From contig JAMLHC010000001.1 in assembly GCA_023957335.1 (NCBI GenBank), forward strand, positions 640,017 through 704,016: a stretch of 64,000 nt of DNA, read 5' to 3'. Positions within the stretch are counted from its first letter, which is position 1. Every line of letters begins with the position of its first letter. Origin of the DNA: Bacteroidota bacterium (lineage in GTDB: Bacteria > Bacteroidota > Bacteroidia > NS11-12g > UBA955). Positions 35,605 through 44,224 of the stretch are shown piece by piece. Under the pieces are notes generated by a model that made no database searches, was not told the DNA's origin, and saw nothing but the letters and a program-made list of their open reading frames with translations. The translations under genes were made by a program, and so were the position numbers.

Positions 35605-35653
35605 GTTTATAGTGACTGACGTTTCAAACTATAGCAAAGTAGTGGGTTCTTTT

Positions 35654-35698
35654 GTCATCCTTCGATACATCTCGCTGAAGCGAGACACTCAGGATGAC
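35654..35698. repeat. 45-bp palindromic REP-like repeat, copy 1
   Basis: GTCATCCT at one end and AGGATGAC at the other are reverse complements; inside, TCTCGCT-GA-AGCGAGA forms a second stem. Identical in all 45 bases to the copy at 35749-35793. Such GTCATCC..GGATGAC elements with an inner AGCGA palindrome recur in many Bacteroidota and other genomes. Confidence 0.85.
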
Positions 35699-35748
35699 AG
35701 GTGGGGTGGTTTTGGGCGAGACACTTATGGAGAAAACGAAACTACTTG

Positions 35749-35793
35749 GTCATCCTTCGATACATCTCGCTGAAGCGAGACACTCAGGATGAC
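35749..35793. repeat. 45-bp palindromic REP-like repeat, copy 2
   Basis: Identical to copy 1, same orientation, start-to-start distance 95 bases. Flanks after each copy also share AGGTG(G/A)GG. No transposase gene lies nearby. Confidence 0.85.
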
Positions 35794-35934
35794 AGGTGAG
35801 GGGTGAATTCATATTCATTTAATACTTGAAGGCTTAATTCCATGTTGCTTATGTATAGATTGAAGCTAATTTGATGAAACAAGCATTAAAAAAATACAGT
35901 ATCCATTGTACTGATTGGAGATTTTAAAGTACGT

Positions 35935-38412
35935 TTAGATTGTTGCTACTATTCTCAGGCTAATTCTTCTGGAAGTCAGAAATTCAGGTACACCAAAGAC
36001 ATTGTTATTAATGTCTTTTACCCACAAATAGGAAATGACATTGTTGATTCCAAGCATATTAAATACTTCCAAACCTACCCAAAGTGAGTTAAATGTTTTG
36101 GAAAGTTTCTTGGTTTTGTCGCCCTCTTTCAAAAACACATAGTTAAAACCGGCATCCAATCTTCGGTATGCAGGGATTTTATTTCCCTCATGATAGCGAG
36201 CTTCACCAGGCAAGAAATAAGGAAGCGGAGCACCAAAAACCATGTTCAAATTGACTCTGCAATCGGGTAGAATAGGCAACTCATCCTGAAAAAAGAGAGA
36301 AGCACTCACTCTCCTGTCTGTAGGTCTGCGCAGATAAGGAGATTCTACTTCAACTCCGTTTTGGTCTATATAGCGGATTTTTTCGCTTGTTTTAAGGAAT
36401 GAGAACGTAAACCAACTCTCTAAACCCGGAATGAACTGACCATTTACGCGCGTGTCAAGCCCTGTAGCATAACCATGCGAAGCATTATCGGCATAATATC
36501 TAATACGCATATTATCAACCACAAAAGGAACGAGATAGTCCAAGTCCTTATAGTATAACTCCGTAAACAACTTGAAAGGTCTGTTCCACCATTTGAAATA
36601 ATAATCCGCACCGGCAATAAAATGTATGGAGCGTTGGGCTTTGAGCGCAGTATTGATGTTACCTTCAAAATCACGCATTTCGCGATAAAAAGGAGGTTGA
36701 TAATAATATCCCGTGGCAGCTCTTAGCACATAGTCCTTCTTTTGCAGGCTGTCATAGAGTACTTTCTGATTATACTTCCGATTGGGTTCTATTGAATACT
36801 GTAAACGTGGACTAATTACATTCTGATTATTGAGCGAACTAAAATGCGAACGCAGCCCGAAAGTAATTTGCTGTGCATTAGCAGGGTCAATCGTCCATGA
36901 CATTTGAGCAAAACTCTGAATCCTATTATTGACAAGGTTGATTTTCGAGTTGATGTATTCTGATAGAAAAATAGAGTCGTATGAAAGATTGCGAGGATTG
37001 ATATTGTATTCGGAAGAATCGTTGTAACGCCATTCATTGAATTTGTCTTCAATGATATCTCTTCTGAAACCAATTCCCCAACTGATATCAATATTTCGGT
37101 TCAAAGGCTTATAACTCCCTTTGTGGTCTGCCGTCATAATTTGATAAAAAAGCTGGTTGCGTGCATGGTTAATAAAATACCCTTGACCCAGAGTTGCTAT
37201 GGCATTACCAAAATCATCCGAGCCCATATTGTTTTCAATAAGATTCAACTCATAAGCACCAAAAATATCGTATTTCTCTGATTCAACAGAACTCACCCCC
37301 GAAGTCATAAACTTGAGCGTAAGCTCCTTAGATGGCTCAAAAACAAAGGAAATACCCGACATGGCAGTATTGTATTCCATTACTTCATTTCCTGCCATCC
37401 CCACATAAAGTTGCAAAGCAGTTTGAATAGTACCAAATGAAGTTGTTTGCGAAATGGGGATGAGTTGGTATTTATTTTGAGAAATATTGGCAAGCCATTC
37501 CACCCTCCAATTTCGGTTAAAATGATATACCATGAGAGATTGAAAATCGAGGAATCTCGGGTTATATTGTCCTTCCACATCCAATGAATTGAGGATATAA
37601 TTATTGGCTCTGTATCTGAGACCTGCAATATAGGATAACCTTTTATTGCGGCTCATACCGCCCATATTGAATTCCGCTCCCATGAAACTAACTTCTCCTA
37701 CTGCTTCGAATTTGCGCGGGGTGCGGTATTCCACATCCAATACAGAAGACATCTTATCACCGTATTTTGATTCAAAGCCACCGGCAGAAAAGGTGATATT
37801 ATTTACCATAAAAGGATTGATAAAACTCAACCCTTCTTGTTGTCCTGTTCGGACTAATTGCGGCCTGAATACCTCAAAATCATTGACATAAACTAAGTTT
37901 TCATCATAACTACCGCCTCTGACATTGTATTGCGAACTCAACTCATTTCCCGATGCTACACCGGGTAGCGTTTTGATAATACCCTCTACCCCAGAACCTA
38001 CACCCTTCAGTTGAGTTGCTATCTTAGGATTCAACTTAATAATATTCCCCATAGGTCGCTTAGAATCCCTGATATCAACACCTTCAAGTACTTTGGCTTC
38101 AAGAGTAACATCTATTTTTTTTCTTATTCCGGCAGTTAAGGGTTCAATGTTCAGTTTGGAACTGATTCCTGCATAAGTAAAAATAAGCAAGACATGAGTA
38201 TTGGCGGGTATTTCCACCTCAAATCTACCTGATTCGTTTGAAAGATCGCCTTTAAAAACTCCATTGATTATAATCTGAACATCTGCAATAGGTTTGGGAG
38301 GTTTATCATCGGAGAGAACTCTGCCATAGACAACAGGATTGTGCTCCTCTTGTCCTTTCACATTCAGTATGCTGAACAATGAAATGATAATCAAAGGCAA
38401 GATTCTAAGCAC
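35935..38412 (-). CDS. TonB-dependent outer-membrane receptor with carboxypeptidase-regulatory-like domain
   Basis: An 825-residue outer-membrane protein: signal peptide (about 1-20), a CarboxypepD_reg-like Ig domain (about 27-108, VVYGRVLSDDKP), a TonB plug domain (about 125-235, GVEGIIKTLPGVAS, YNVRGGSYDENLVYVND), and a long beta-barrel (about 240-825) rich in alternating aromatic strands and ending ISLRIVATI with a hydrophobic C-terminus. It would import a large substrate with energy from TonB. It has no SusD partner next to it, so a glycan role is not supported; the ligand is unknown. The start is a GTG at 38412; an in-frame stop lies 4 codons upstream. It follows rpe by 34 bases. Confidence 0.9.
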   Translation of the reverse strand: MLRILPLIIISLFSILNVKGQEEHNPVVYGRVLSDDKPPKPIADVQIIINGVFKGDLSNESGRFEVEIPANTHVLLIFTYAGISSKLNIEPLTAGIRKKIDVTLEAKVLEGVDIRDSKRPMGNIIKLNPKIATQLKGVGSGVEGIIKTLPGVASGNELSSQYNVRGGSYDENLVYVNDFEVFRPQLVRTGQQEGLSFINPFMVNNITFSAGGFESKYGDKMSSVLDVEYRTPRKFEAVGEVSFMGAEFNMGGMSRNKRLSYIAGLRYRANNYILNSLDVEGQYNPRFLDFQSLMVYHFNRNWRVEWLANISQNKYQLIPISQTTSFGTIQTALQLYVGMAGNEVMEYNTAMSGISFVFEPSKELTLKFMTSGVSSVESEKYDIFGAYELNLIENNMGSDDFGNAIATLGQGYFINHARNQLFYQIMTADHKGSYKPLNRNIDISWGIGFRRDIIEDKFNEWRYNDSSEYNINPRNLSYDSIFLSEYINSKINLVNNRIQSFAQMSWTIDPANAQQITFGLRSHFSSLNNQNVISPRLQYSIEPNRKYNQKVLYDSLQKKDYVLRAATGYYYQPPFYREMRDFEGNINTALKAQRSIHFIAGADYYFKWWNRPFKLFTELYYKDLDYLVPFVVDNMRIRYYADNASHGYATGLDTRVNGQFIPGLESWFTFSFLKTSEKIRYIDQNGVEVESPYLRRPTDRRVSASLFFQDELPILPDCRVNLNMVFGAPLPYFLPGEARYHEGNKIPAYRRLDAGFNYVFLKEGDKTKKLSKTFNSLWVGLEVFNMLGINNVISYLWVKDINNNVFGVPEFLTSRRISLRIVATI

Positions 38413-38446
38413 AATAGAGATTTAACGGATTTTGATGGATAATATT

Positions 38447-39097
38447 TTAAGCATTTTTAAGTGCCACAATCGCCTCTAAGGGATTGTCGGCAGAGAACAC
38501 TGTATTTCCTGCAACAAGCGCATTTGCACCGGCATCTAACAATGATTTGGCATTAGCAATAGTTACTCCTCCGTCAATTTCAATAAAAGGATTTAGGTTT
38601 TGTGCATGGCTCATGGCTTTGAGCTCCTTGATTTTGTTATAAGTATTCTCAATAAATTTTTGACCACCAAAACCTGGATTTACGCTCATCATACAAATCA
38701 AATCAGCCATATACAAGATATCTTTGAGGCTGCTGATGGGTGTGTGTGGATTAATGGCAATGCCTGCCTTCATACCGGCTTCTTTGATGGCTGACAAGGT
38801 TCTATGCAAATGAGTGGATGCTTCGTAATGAACCGTAAGTATATCTGCTCCGGCTTTTGCAAAATCATCAATATATCGCTCCGGCTGTACTATCATAAGG
38901 TGCACATCCAACGGTTTTTGTGCTACTTTTTTGAGTGCTTTAATGACCGGAAAACCAAAGGAGATATTGGGCACAAAAACACCATCCATCACATCCACAT
39001 GAAACCAATCTGCCTGACTTTGGTTAATCATTTCAAAGGCTTCGTTCAACTTGCCAAAATTTGCAGAAAGTATAGAGGGTGCAACTATGTGACTCAT
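38447..39097 (-). CDS. rpe: Ribulose-phosphate 3-epimerase
   Basis: A 216-residue TIM-barrel enzyme of the pentose phosphate pathway, converting ribulose-5-phosphate and xylulose-5-phosphate. Motifs: PSILSANFGKL at the N-terminus (Ser-Ala-Asn/Asp), HVDVMDGVFVPNISFG (catalytic Asp and metal His), VHLMIVQPERY, CMMSVNPGFGGQKFI and EIDGGVTIANAKSLLDAGAN (second catalytic Asp). The length is normal. A -7 box 5 bases before the ATG may give a very short leader, so it might also be read through from recF-DUF721. Confidence 0.97.
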   Translation of the reverse strand: MSHIVAPSILSANFGKLNEAFEMINQSQADWFHVDVMDGVFVPNISFGFPVIKALKKVAQKPLDVHLMIVQPERYIDDFAKAGADILTVHYEASTHLHRTLSAIKEAGMKAGIAINPHTPISSLKDILYMADLICMMSVNPGFGGQKFIENTYNKIKELKAMSHAQNLNPFIEIDGGVTIANAKSLLDAGANALVAGNTVFSADNPLEAIVALKNA

Positions 39098-39102
39098 GGG
39101 GT

Positions 39103-39110
39103 CAAAATTA
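39103..39110 (-). promoter_or_regulatory. -7-like box before rpe
   Basis: Minus-strand TAATTTTG fits TAnnTTTG but ends 5 bases from the ATG; use as a promoter would leave hardly any leader. Confidence 0.35.
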
Positions 39111-39116
39111 GATTTT

Positions 39117-39419
39117 TTAATTGATTACGATTTCGTCCACCACAGCACTCTTGAAATAATCATTGATAGACTGAATCAGGTTTGCTTTCATATAGTTCAA
39201 CTCTTGTTTGAGCATGGAGTTTGAGACTTTTATATAGAGCACTTTTTTCCGCATATACAGGTCGGTAGTGTATTTTGCTATGACAGCCCCGGCAATCTCG
39301 TTCCAATAGGTTCTGATTTTACTCAAATCCACTTTGTCTTTGATATGATAGGAACTAAACATCTTTTCCAATGCTTCCTCAATCGAGTATCCTCCTGTAT
39401 GCAGTCTGTAATCTTTCAT
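39117..39419 (-). CDS. DUF721 domain protein (DciA-like)
   Basis: A 100-residue protein: IEEALEKMFSSYHIKDKVDL, then IRTYWNEIAGAVIAKYTTDLYMRKKVLYIKV and LKQELNYMKANLIQSIN fragments match DUF721, with the conserved W-x-x-I-x-G and KxxLxI/V patterns. DUF721 includes the DnaB-helicase loader DciA and the Zn-ribbon/RNA-binding type. Lying 74 bases after recF, in the usual Bacteroidota order, suggests a link to DNA replication or repair; the actual role is not shown. Confidence 0.85.
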   Translation of the reverse strand: MKDYRLHTGGYSIEEALEKMFSSYHIKDKVDLSKIRTYWNEIAGAVIAKYTTDLYMRKKVLYIKVSNSMLKQELNYMKANLIQSINDYFKSAVVDEIVIN

Positions 39420-39431
39420 TGAAAAGTGCTA

Positions 39432-39439
39432 CAAAAATA
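39432..39439 (-). promoter_or_regulatory. -7 box for the DUF721 gene
   Basis: Minus-strand TATTTTTG fits TAnnTTTG, 12 bases upstream of the ATG at 39419. Confidence 0.45.
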
Positions 39440-39493
39440 ATGAAAACGAATTACTAATCAGTATCGGAATTCATACATAATTCAACGCAAACA

Positions 39494-40570
39494 TTACATA
39501 TCCCAAAAGAAATGTCTGCCATCAAAATGCTCAATATTCTTTTGTACTCTGTCTTTGTGCGTATCGGTTACAAAAATCTGGTCGGGTTTGAGTTCGTGAA
39601 TGATTTGCATCAGTGATTCGGAACGTTGGGCATCAATTTTCTCATAAATATCATCAAGAAGGAGTATGGGAGTGATTCTTTTTTTTTCTCTCAACCATTC
39701 AAACAGCGCTATTTGCAAGGCAATCACAAATGATTTAGTCTGTCCTTGAGATGCAAATTTTTTGACCTGAAAACCATGCAACAAAAACTCCAAATCATCC
39801 TGATGTATCCCTTTGGTGGTGCGTTCAAGAATCAAGTCTTTTTCTAATTGCATTTGTAACCATTCTTTCATGGTTCTTTCGTTCAACTGAGACGAATACA
39901 CTATTTCAGCTTTTTCCTTATCTCCGGAAAGTCGTTGGTATATTGGGTTGAAATGCAGGGCAAGTTCGTGCACAAAGTTAAGTCTGAAAGAGTGCAAGAC
40001 GGGTGCGGTTTCAACCAAAACTCTATTAAATGCTTCGAGCAACTCCACATCCCTCACTCCTTGTTGGGCAAAGAGTTTAAGTTGTTTATTTCTGCTCTCT
40101 AATGCTTTTTTATATTGGTCTAAGGCTTGCAAATATTCGGGGTAAACCTTACACAATGCCACGTCCATGAACTTTCTTCTCTCTTCACTCCCATCCAGAA
40201 TCAAAGCGATATCAAAAGGAGAAATCATGACCACAGGTACAGTACCAAGATACTGCGAGAGTTTGCGCACAGGTACATCATTCAACAACAACTGTTTTCT
40301 TTTACCTGCTTCAAGTCTGCACACAATTTCCACCGGAACATCATGCTCAAACTCAGCTTTGAGGCTAAATCCAGGAGCATCATGCTTAATCAGTTGTTGG
40401 TCAAGGTGATTAAAATAGCTTCGGCTGTTTGCCAAATACCAAATGGCATCCAATATATTCGTTTTGCCAACCCCATTGGGACCGGTGATACACACCCAGC
40501 CTTTGGGGAGCTCATGTTCCGCCTTTGTGTGATTCTTAAAGTTGGATATTCTCAATTTTTTGAGCCACAT
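39494..40570 (-). CDS. recF: DNA replication and repair protein RecF
   Basis: A 358-residue SMC-like ATPase that helps load RecA at gapped DNA. Seen: MWLKKLRISNFKNH N-terminus, Walker A GPNGVGKTNI (about 30-39), the coiled-coil-forming middle (about 150-230), the signature region FASQGQTKSFVIALQ, and Walker B with the D-loop, PILLLDDIYEKIDAQRS. Length is normal. It is divergent from pdhA, whose promoter lies in the shared gap; DUF721, rpe and the TonB receptor follow on the same strand. Confidence 0.95.
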   Translation of the reverse strand: MWLKKLRISNFKNHTKAEHELPKGWVCITGPNGVGKTNILDAIWYLANSRSYFNHLDQQLIKHDAPGFSLKAEFEHDVPVEIVCRLEAGKRKQLLLNDVPVRKLSQYLGTVPVVMISPFDIALILDGSEERRKFMDVALCKVYPEYLQALDQYKKALESRNKQLKLFAQQGVRDVELLEAFNRVLVETAPVLHSFRLNFVHELALHFNPIYQRLSGDKEKAEIVYSSQLNERTMKEWLQMQLEKDLILERTTKGIHQDDLEFLLHGFQVKKFASQGQTKSFVIALQIALFEWLREKKRITPILLLDDIYEKIDAQRSESLMQIIHELKPDQIFVTDTHKDRVQKNIEHFDGRHFFWDM

Positions 40571-40577
40571 GGATTGG

Positions 40578-40609
40578 GTTGATAGGTATGGTAAAAAAAT
40601 ATATTTTTG
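40578..40609 (+). promoter_or_regulatory. Promoter of pdhA
   Basis: GTTG (40578-40581) then 20 bases, then TATTTTTG (40602-40609), close to the TTTG-N19/20-TAnnTTTG consensus and 21 bases before the ATG at 40631. Confidence 0.6.
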
Positions 40610-40630
40610 CGCTCACTTAAAAAAACACTC

Positions 40631-41632
40631 ATGAGTAAGACTGCAAAGCTAACATTTGGAAAAGAAACTTACCGCAAATGGTATGAGTTAATGTTATTAA
40701 CCAGACGATTTGAAGAAAAATGTGCCCAAATGTATAGCCAACAAAAAATAAGAGGATTCCTTCATTTATACAACGGGCAAGAGGCAATCACTGCCGGCAC
40801 CATGAGCGCCATTGGACCTAATGACCCGTTGATAACTGCCTACCGTGACCACGGACACGCTTTGGCTGCCGGAATTGAACCTAAATACCTGATGGCAGAA
40901 CTGTATGGCAAAGAGACAGGAAGCAACAAAGGAAAAGGTGGCTCAATGCACATGTTCTCCAAGAAACATAATTTCTATGGCGGTCATGGGATTGTTGGAG
41001 GACAAATCCCGTTGGGAGCAGGTATTGCCTTGGCAGAGCAGTATAAAGGAACCGGCAACGTTTGTTTGACCTATATGGGTGACGGAGCAGTAAGACAAGG
41101 CGCATTGCACGAGACTTTTAATATGGCAATGCTTTGGAAGTTACCGGTGGTGTTCATAGTAGAAAATAATGAATATGCTATGGGAACTTCGCTCGAAAGA
41201 ACCACTAACCAATTGGATATTTACAAAATAGGTGCTTCTTATGACATGCCTTCGTTTCAGGTGGATGGTATGGCTTGCGAGAGTGTACACGAAGCCATTG
41301 CTTCAGCCGTTGACAGAGCCAGAAAAGGGAATGGACCTACTTTTCTCGAAATAAAAACTTACCGTTACAGAGGACACTCAATGTCTGACCCGGCAAGATA
41401 CAGAAGTAAAGAAGAATTGGAAGAATATAAGCAAAAAGACCCAATTGAAACAACCAAAGCAACCATGCTGAAAAACAAATTTGCCGATGCAAAATACTTT
41501 GATGAACAGGAAGCCAAGATTGAAAAGATCATAAATGAAGCAGTCGAATTTGCAGAAAACAGCGAATTTCCTGATGCTTCCGAGTTATTCACCGATGTAT
41601 ATATAGGAGACTATCCATTTATTACAGACTAA
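40631..41632 (+). CDS. pdhA: Pyruvate dehydrogenase E1 component, alpha subunit
   Basis: From the ATG at 40631 the protein has 333 residues. An earlier TTG/ATG-like start at 40607 would lie inside the promoter. It binds thiamine diphosphate with the motif GDGAVRQGALHETFNMA followed by NN in VENNEYAMGT, has the E1-alpha YRDHGHALA and KGKGGSMHMF segments, and the phosphorylation-loop equivalent YRYRGHSMSDP. With E1 beta it decarboxylates pyruvate and passes the acetyl group to the lipoyl group of E2. E2 (pdhC) is encoded at 47167, but E1 beta is not in the window. A TPR protein gene follows 51 bases later, with its own -7 box. Confidence 0.96.
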   Translation: MSKTAKLTFGKETYRKWYELMLLTRRFEEKCAQMYSQQKIRGFLHLYNGQEAITAGTMSAIGPNDPLITAYRDHGHALAAGIEPKYLMAELYGKETGSNKGKGGSMHMFSKKHNFYGGHGIVGGQIPLGAGIALAEQYKGTGNVCLTYMGDGAVRQGALHETFNMAMLWKLPVVFIVENNEYAMGTSLERTTNQLDIYKIGASYDMPSFQVDGMACESVHEAIASAVDRARKGNGPTFLEIKTYRYRGHSMSDPARYRSKEELEEYKQKDPIETTKATMLKNKFADAKYFDEQEAKIEKIINEAVEFAENSEFPDASELFTDVYIGDYPFITD

Positions 41633-41653
41633 TTTTTTTCCAAAACAAAATAT

Positions 41654-41661
41654 TACTTTTG
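41654..41661 (+). promoter_or_regulatory. -7 box for the TPR gene
   Basis: TACTTTTG fits TAnnTTTG, 22 bases before the ATG at 41684. Confidence 0.55.
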
Positions 41662-41683
41662 CCAAAATTTTTTTTAACCCCGA

Positions 41684-42382
41684 ATGACAGAACATAATCA
41701 CCACGAGAACGATTTCTACCACAGAATTATTGACTTTGTAGAATATAAAAAGAAACCCATTATCATTGGTACATTAGCCGTCTTAGCTATTGTAGCCGGT
41801 TTCATTATTTATGAGAAATATATATCCGCGCCTAAACAAAAAGAATCATTAGAATTGTTAGCCAAGGTTCAGGATTATTTCAGACAGGATTCATTCCGGC
41901 TGGTTGTGAATGGAGCCCCCGGGTTCAAAAGTGCAGTGCAAATCAGCTCTGATTATTCTAGCACTAAATCAGGAAATCTTGCCAACTATTATGCTGGAAT
42001 AAGCTATCTGAAATTGGGTGAATATGACAATGCCATTAAGTATCTGAAAAAATTTGATTCTAATGATGACAAGTTAGTAGGTGCGCTGGTATTGGCTTGT
42101 ATTGGAGATGCTTATGTAGAAAAAGCTGATTTCAAAGAAGGACTTAATTATTATAAGCAAGCCATTGATTATAGCATCAACGACCTTACAACCCCGATTC
42201 ATGTGCAAAAAGCATTGAATGTTTATATAGAGCTAAAACAATATGACGATGCTCTTCAACTCATTGACAGAATGACAAAAGAGGAAAACATCTCTGATGA
42301 TTTCAAGAAAGAGTTACAGAAATATCAGGGTTTTATAGAAGCTAAATCAGGAAAATACAATCCGGATGTCAACAAAAAATAA
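41684..42382 (+). CDS. Membrane-anchored TPR protein (YfgM-like)
   Basis: A 232-residue protein with a polar His-rich N-terminus, a single hydrophobic helix (about 31-50, IIIGTLAVLAIVAGFIIY), and tetratricopeptide-type repeats from about 95 to 225 (NLANYYAGISYLKLGEYDNA, VLACIGDAYVEKADFKEGL, KALNVYIELKQYDDAL). The layout resembles YfgM/BamD-like TPR proteins that act in envelope protein quality control; this is inference. Its last 17 bases overlap the ribH start in another frame, so the two are coupled. Confidence 0.8.
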   Translation: MTEHNHHENDFYHRIIDFVEYKKKPIIIGTLAVLAIVAGFIIYEKYISAPKQKESLELLAKVQDYFRQDSFRLVVNGAPGFKSAVQISSDYSSTKSGNLANYYAGISYLKLGEYDNAIKYLKKFDSNDDKLVGALVLACIGDAYVEKADFKEGLNYYKQAIDYSINDLTTPIHVQKALNVYIELKQYDDALQLIDRMTKEENISDDFKKELQKYQGFIEAKSGKYNPDVNKK

Positions 42383-42845
42383 AAACCTCTCTGAGTTCGA
42401 AAATCTACCCCATGCCGGAACCGCACGTTTCGGCATTGTTGTATCTGAATGGAACGAGGAAATTACTTCAAAGCTGTATCAGGGTGCTTATGAAACGTTG
42501 ATTCAGTCCGGTTGTTCGGAGAAGCATATCAAGACAGTTAAGGTGCCGGGAAGTTTTGAATTACCTTTGGCAGCACAAAAATTAGCGGAATCTTCTTTTA
42601 TTGATGCCGTGATTTGTATAGGTTGTGTGATTCAAGGCGAAACCCCTCATTTTGATTTTGTGTGCAATTCCTGCGCGAATGGTATTATGGAAGTGAGCCT
42701 TAAATTTAACAAACCTATCTCATTTGGCGTTCTTACTACACTCAATCAGCAACAAGCCGAAGACAGAGCCGGAGGAAAATATGGTAATAAAGGCGTAGAA
42801 GCTGCCGTTACCGCTTTGAAGATGCTGAATTCATTGAAAAACTAA
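42366..42845 (+). CDS. ribH: 6,7-dimethyl-8-ribityllumazine synthase
   Basis: A 159-residue enzyme that joins 5-amino-6-ribitylaminouracil with 3,4-dihydroxy-2-butanone 4-phosphate in riboflavin synthesis. Seen: GIVVSEWNEEITSKL (SxWN substrate loop), VPGSFELPLAAQKLAES, CIGCVIQGETPHFDFV (catalytic His in PHFD) and PISFGVLTTLNQQQAEDRAG. Length is normal; the protein forms pentamers or 60-mer shells in other bacteria. The start at 42366 lies inside the TPR gene, which supports coupled translation. No other rib genes are nearby and no FMN riboswitch is seen upstream. Confidence 0.97.
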   Translation: MSTKNKNLSEFENLPHAGTARFGIVVSEWNEEITSKLYQGAYETLIQSGCSEKHIKTVKVPGSFELPLAAQKLAESSFIDAVICIGCVIQGETPHFDFVCNSCANGIMEVSLKFNKPISFGVLTTLNQQQAEDRAGGKYGNKGVEAAVTALKMLNSLKN

Positions 42846-42904
42846 ATCATTTTATCTGTTTGGCATATTCTTTTCTGTTCAGATTCCCTAAAATTGCAGA
42901 ACGT

Positions 42905-44224
42905 ATGAGACATATTCATAAAACGCTTTCCTTAATAACATTGGTGTTATTTTCTGCTGTAGCGCAAACTCAGGATTTAATTAAATTTTCTGACCCTGAA
43001 CTCATGGTAGATAATTTTTTCATTCAAGACAGTGCATGGGTTATTACAACCAAAAACAAAAGAGCATTTTATTATGAAGCCAAAGATAAAAAGGATATTA
43101 GCAACTTGGACGTTTATACTTGGAAATACACCCTCTCTGATTCTAAATTCGCAGGTAATGTATGGCTTGACAAAGACAATGTATATTTTGTAAATGTCAA
43201 TAATGTGGAGCGTGTCAATAAAAAAGACGGTGCTTTGATTGATGAATTACCCTTTGCCAATATTGACAATGCACCCTATTCTGACGGAAAACATGTGTAT
43301 CTGATTGCAGATTACAAAGGCAAGAGGTCGCAAATTTGTTATTATTTGAAGAAAAAGAAAATTGTCTGGGCTGTTCCAACCCATGCTGATTTTGCTAATC
43401 CTGTTTATACTCAAAGATTTATTATTACAAGAGATGAAACCGGATTTCCAATCACATTAAGTTATGATAAAGGCAAGCCCATGTTACCTGAAAAATATGA
43501 AGGTGGCTGCCCATTTAACTCTTGGGTAGATATGTTCAACATGAATAATAACGACCTATCTGACAGTTTCTTCTATTATGACGGATATGTTTATGCAGTC
43601 AATTATTATCTAGGATTTTTGAGAAAATTTGAACCTAATAACTATCCTATTCCATTGGTGAGCGTTGACATGAATAAGTTTACCAAAAGAGAATCATTCA
43701 GCTATGCAAAACTTCCTAACGGTTCTTTATTCTATAGTCGCCAAGGAATTCAATTTGTTTCGGAAAAAGAATTGGACAGTTTGAATAAAACCCAAAGAAA
43801 AGGTCCTATGGGAACATTCCAATTGAGTATTCCTTATTCTAAACCTCAATACTACAAAATCAAACAAACCACATTGTTAGGTAATTTTCTGGACTTTGAA
43901 TCTTCGAAATTCATCGCATTCCTTGAAAACAGATATATTGTTTTTGAACAGAACGGTCAAATGATTGGTATCAGTCCGATTGGCGCACGCACTTATAATT
44001 TCCCTAATTTGGGATATCCCATCGATAAATTCAGTTTATTCGGTAATGTTATTTTCTATTCTTCTCCTAACACAAGTGCATTAATTAAAGCCAAAATTGA
44101 GCGTGTTTATACAGAAGAAGAAATCAAAGCGATGCAACCTCCGCAAGAGATTATAGATATGTTTGAAAAAATGCAGCAAGAGCAACAGAAAGCTACTCCT
44201 GAAGGTGTAGAGGACGGCAAATAA
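42905..44224 (+). CDS. Secreted PQQ/beta-propeller-like protein of unknown function
   Basis: From the ATG at 42905 the product has 439 residues with a signal peptide (about 1-21, ending AVAQTQ). An earlier TTG at 42860 would give a 15-residue polar extension and is less likely. The body has repeated strands around Trp/Tyr (DVYTWKYTLSDS, NVWLDKDNVYFVNVNN, HVYLIADYKGK, IVWAVPTHADF), like an irregular PQQ-type beta-propeller, and ends in a Glu/Gln-rich helix (TEEEIKAMQPPQEIIDMFEK). I do not recognise a named family. Its last 32 bases overlap the convergent methyltransferase gene. Confidence 0.7.
   Translation: MRHIHKTLSLITLVLFSAVAQTQDLIKFSDPELMVDNFFIQDSAWVITTKNKRAFYYEAKDKKDISNLDVYTWKYTLSDSKFAGNVWLDKDNVYFVNVNNVERVNKKDGALIDELPFANIDNAPYSDGKHVYLIADYKGKRSQICYYLKKKKIVWAVPTHADFANPVYTQRFIITRDETGFPITLSYDKGKPMLPEKYEGGCPFNSWVDMFNMNNNDLSDSFFYYDGYVYAVNYYLGFLRKFEPNNYPIPLVSVDMNKFTKRESFSYAKLPNGSLFYSRQGIQFVSEKELDSLNKTQRKGPMGTFQLSIPYSKPQYYKIKQTTLLGNFLDFESSKFIAFLENRYIVFEQNGQMIGISPIGARTYNFPNLGYPIDKFSLFGNVIFYSSPNTSALIKAKIERVYTEEEIKAMQPPQEIIDMFEKMQQEQQKATPEGVEDGK

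Noticed and set aside
35654-35793. Possible minimal CRISPR array
   Set aside because: Only two copies, the unit is itself a nested palindrome of 45 bases, the spacer is 50 bases, and no cas gene is present. A REP-like element explains it better.
40127-40582. 151-codon open frame antisense to recF
   Set aside because: Overlaps recF entirely; no recognisable motif or promoter of its own.
42260-42370. Possible FMN riboswitch for ribH
   Set aside because: The region upstream of ribH is the coding sequence of the TPR gene, with no RFN-element consensus.
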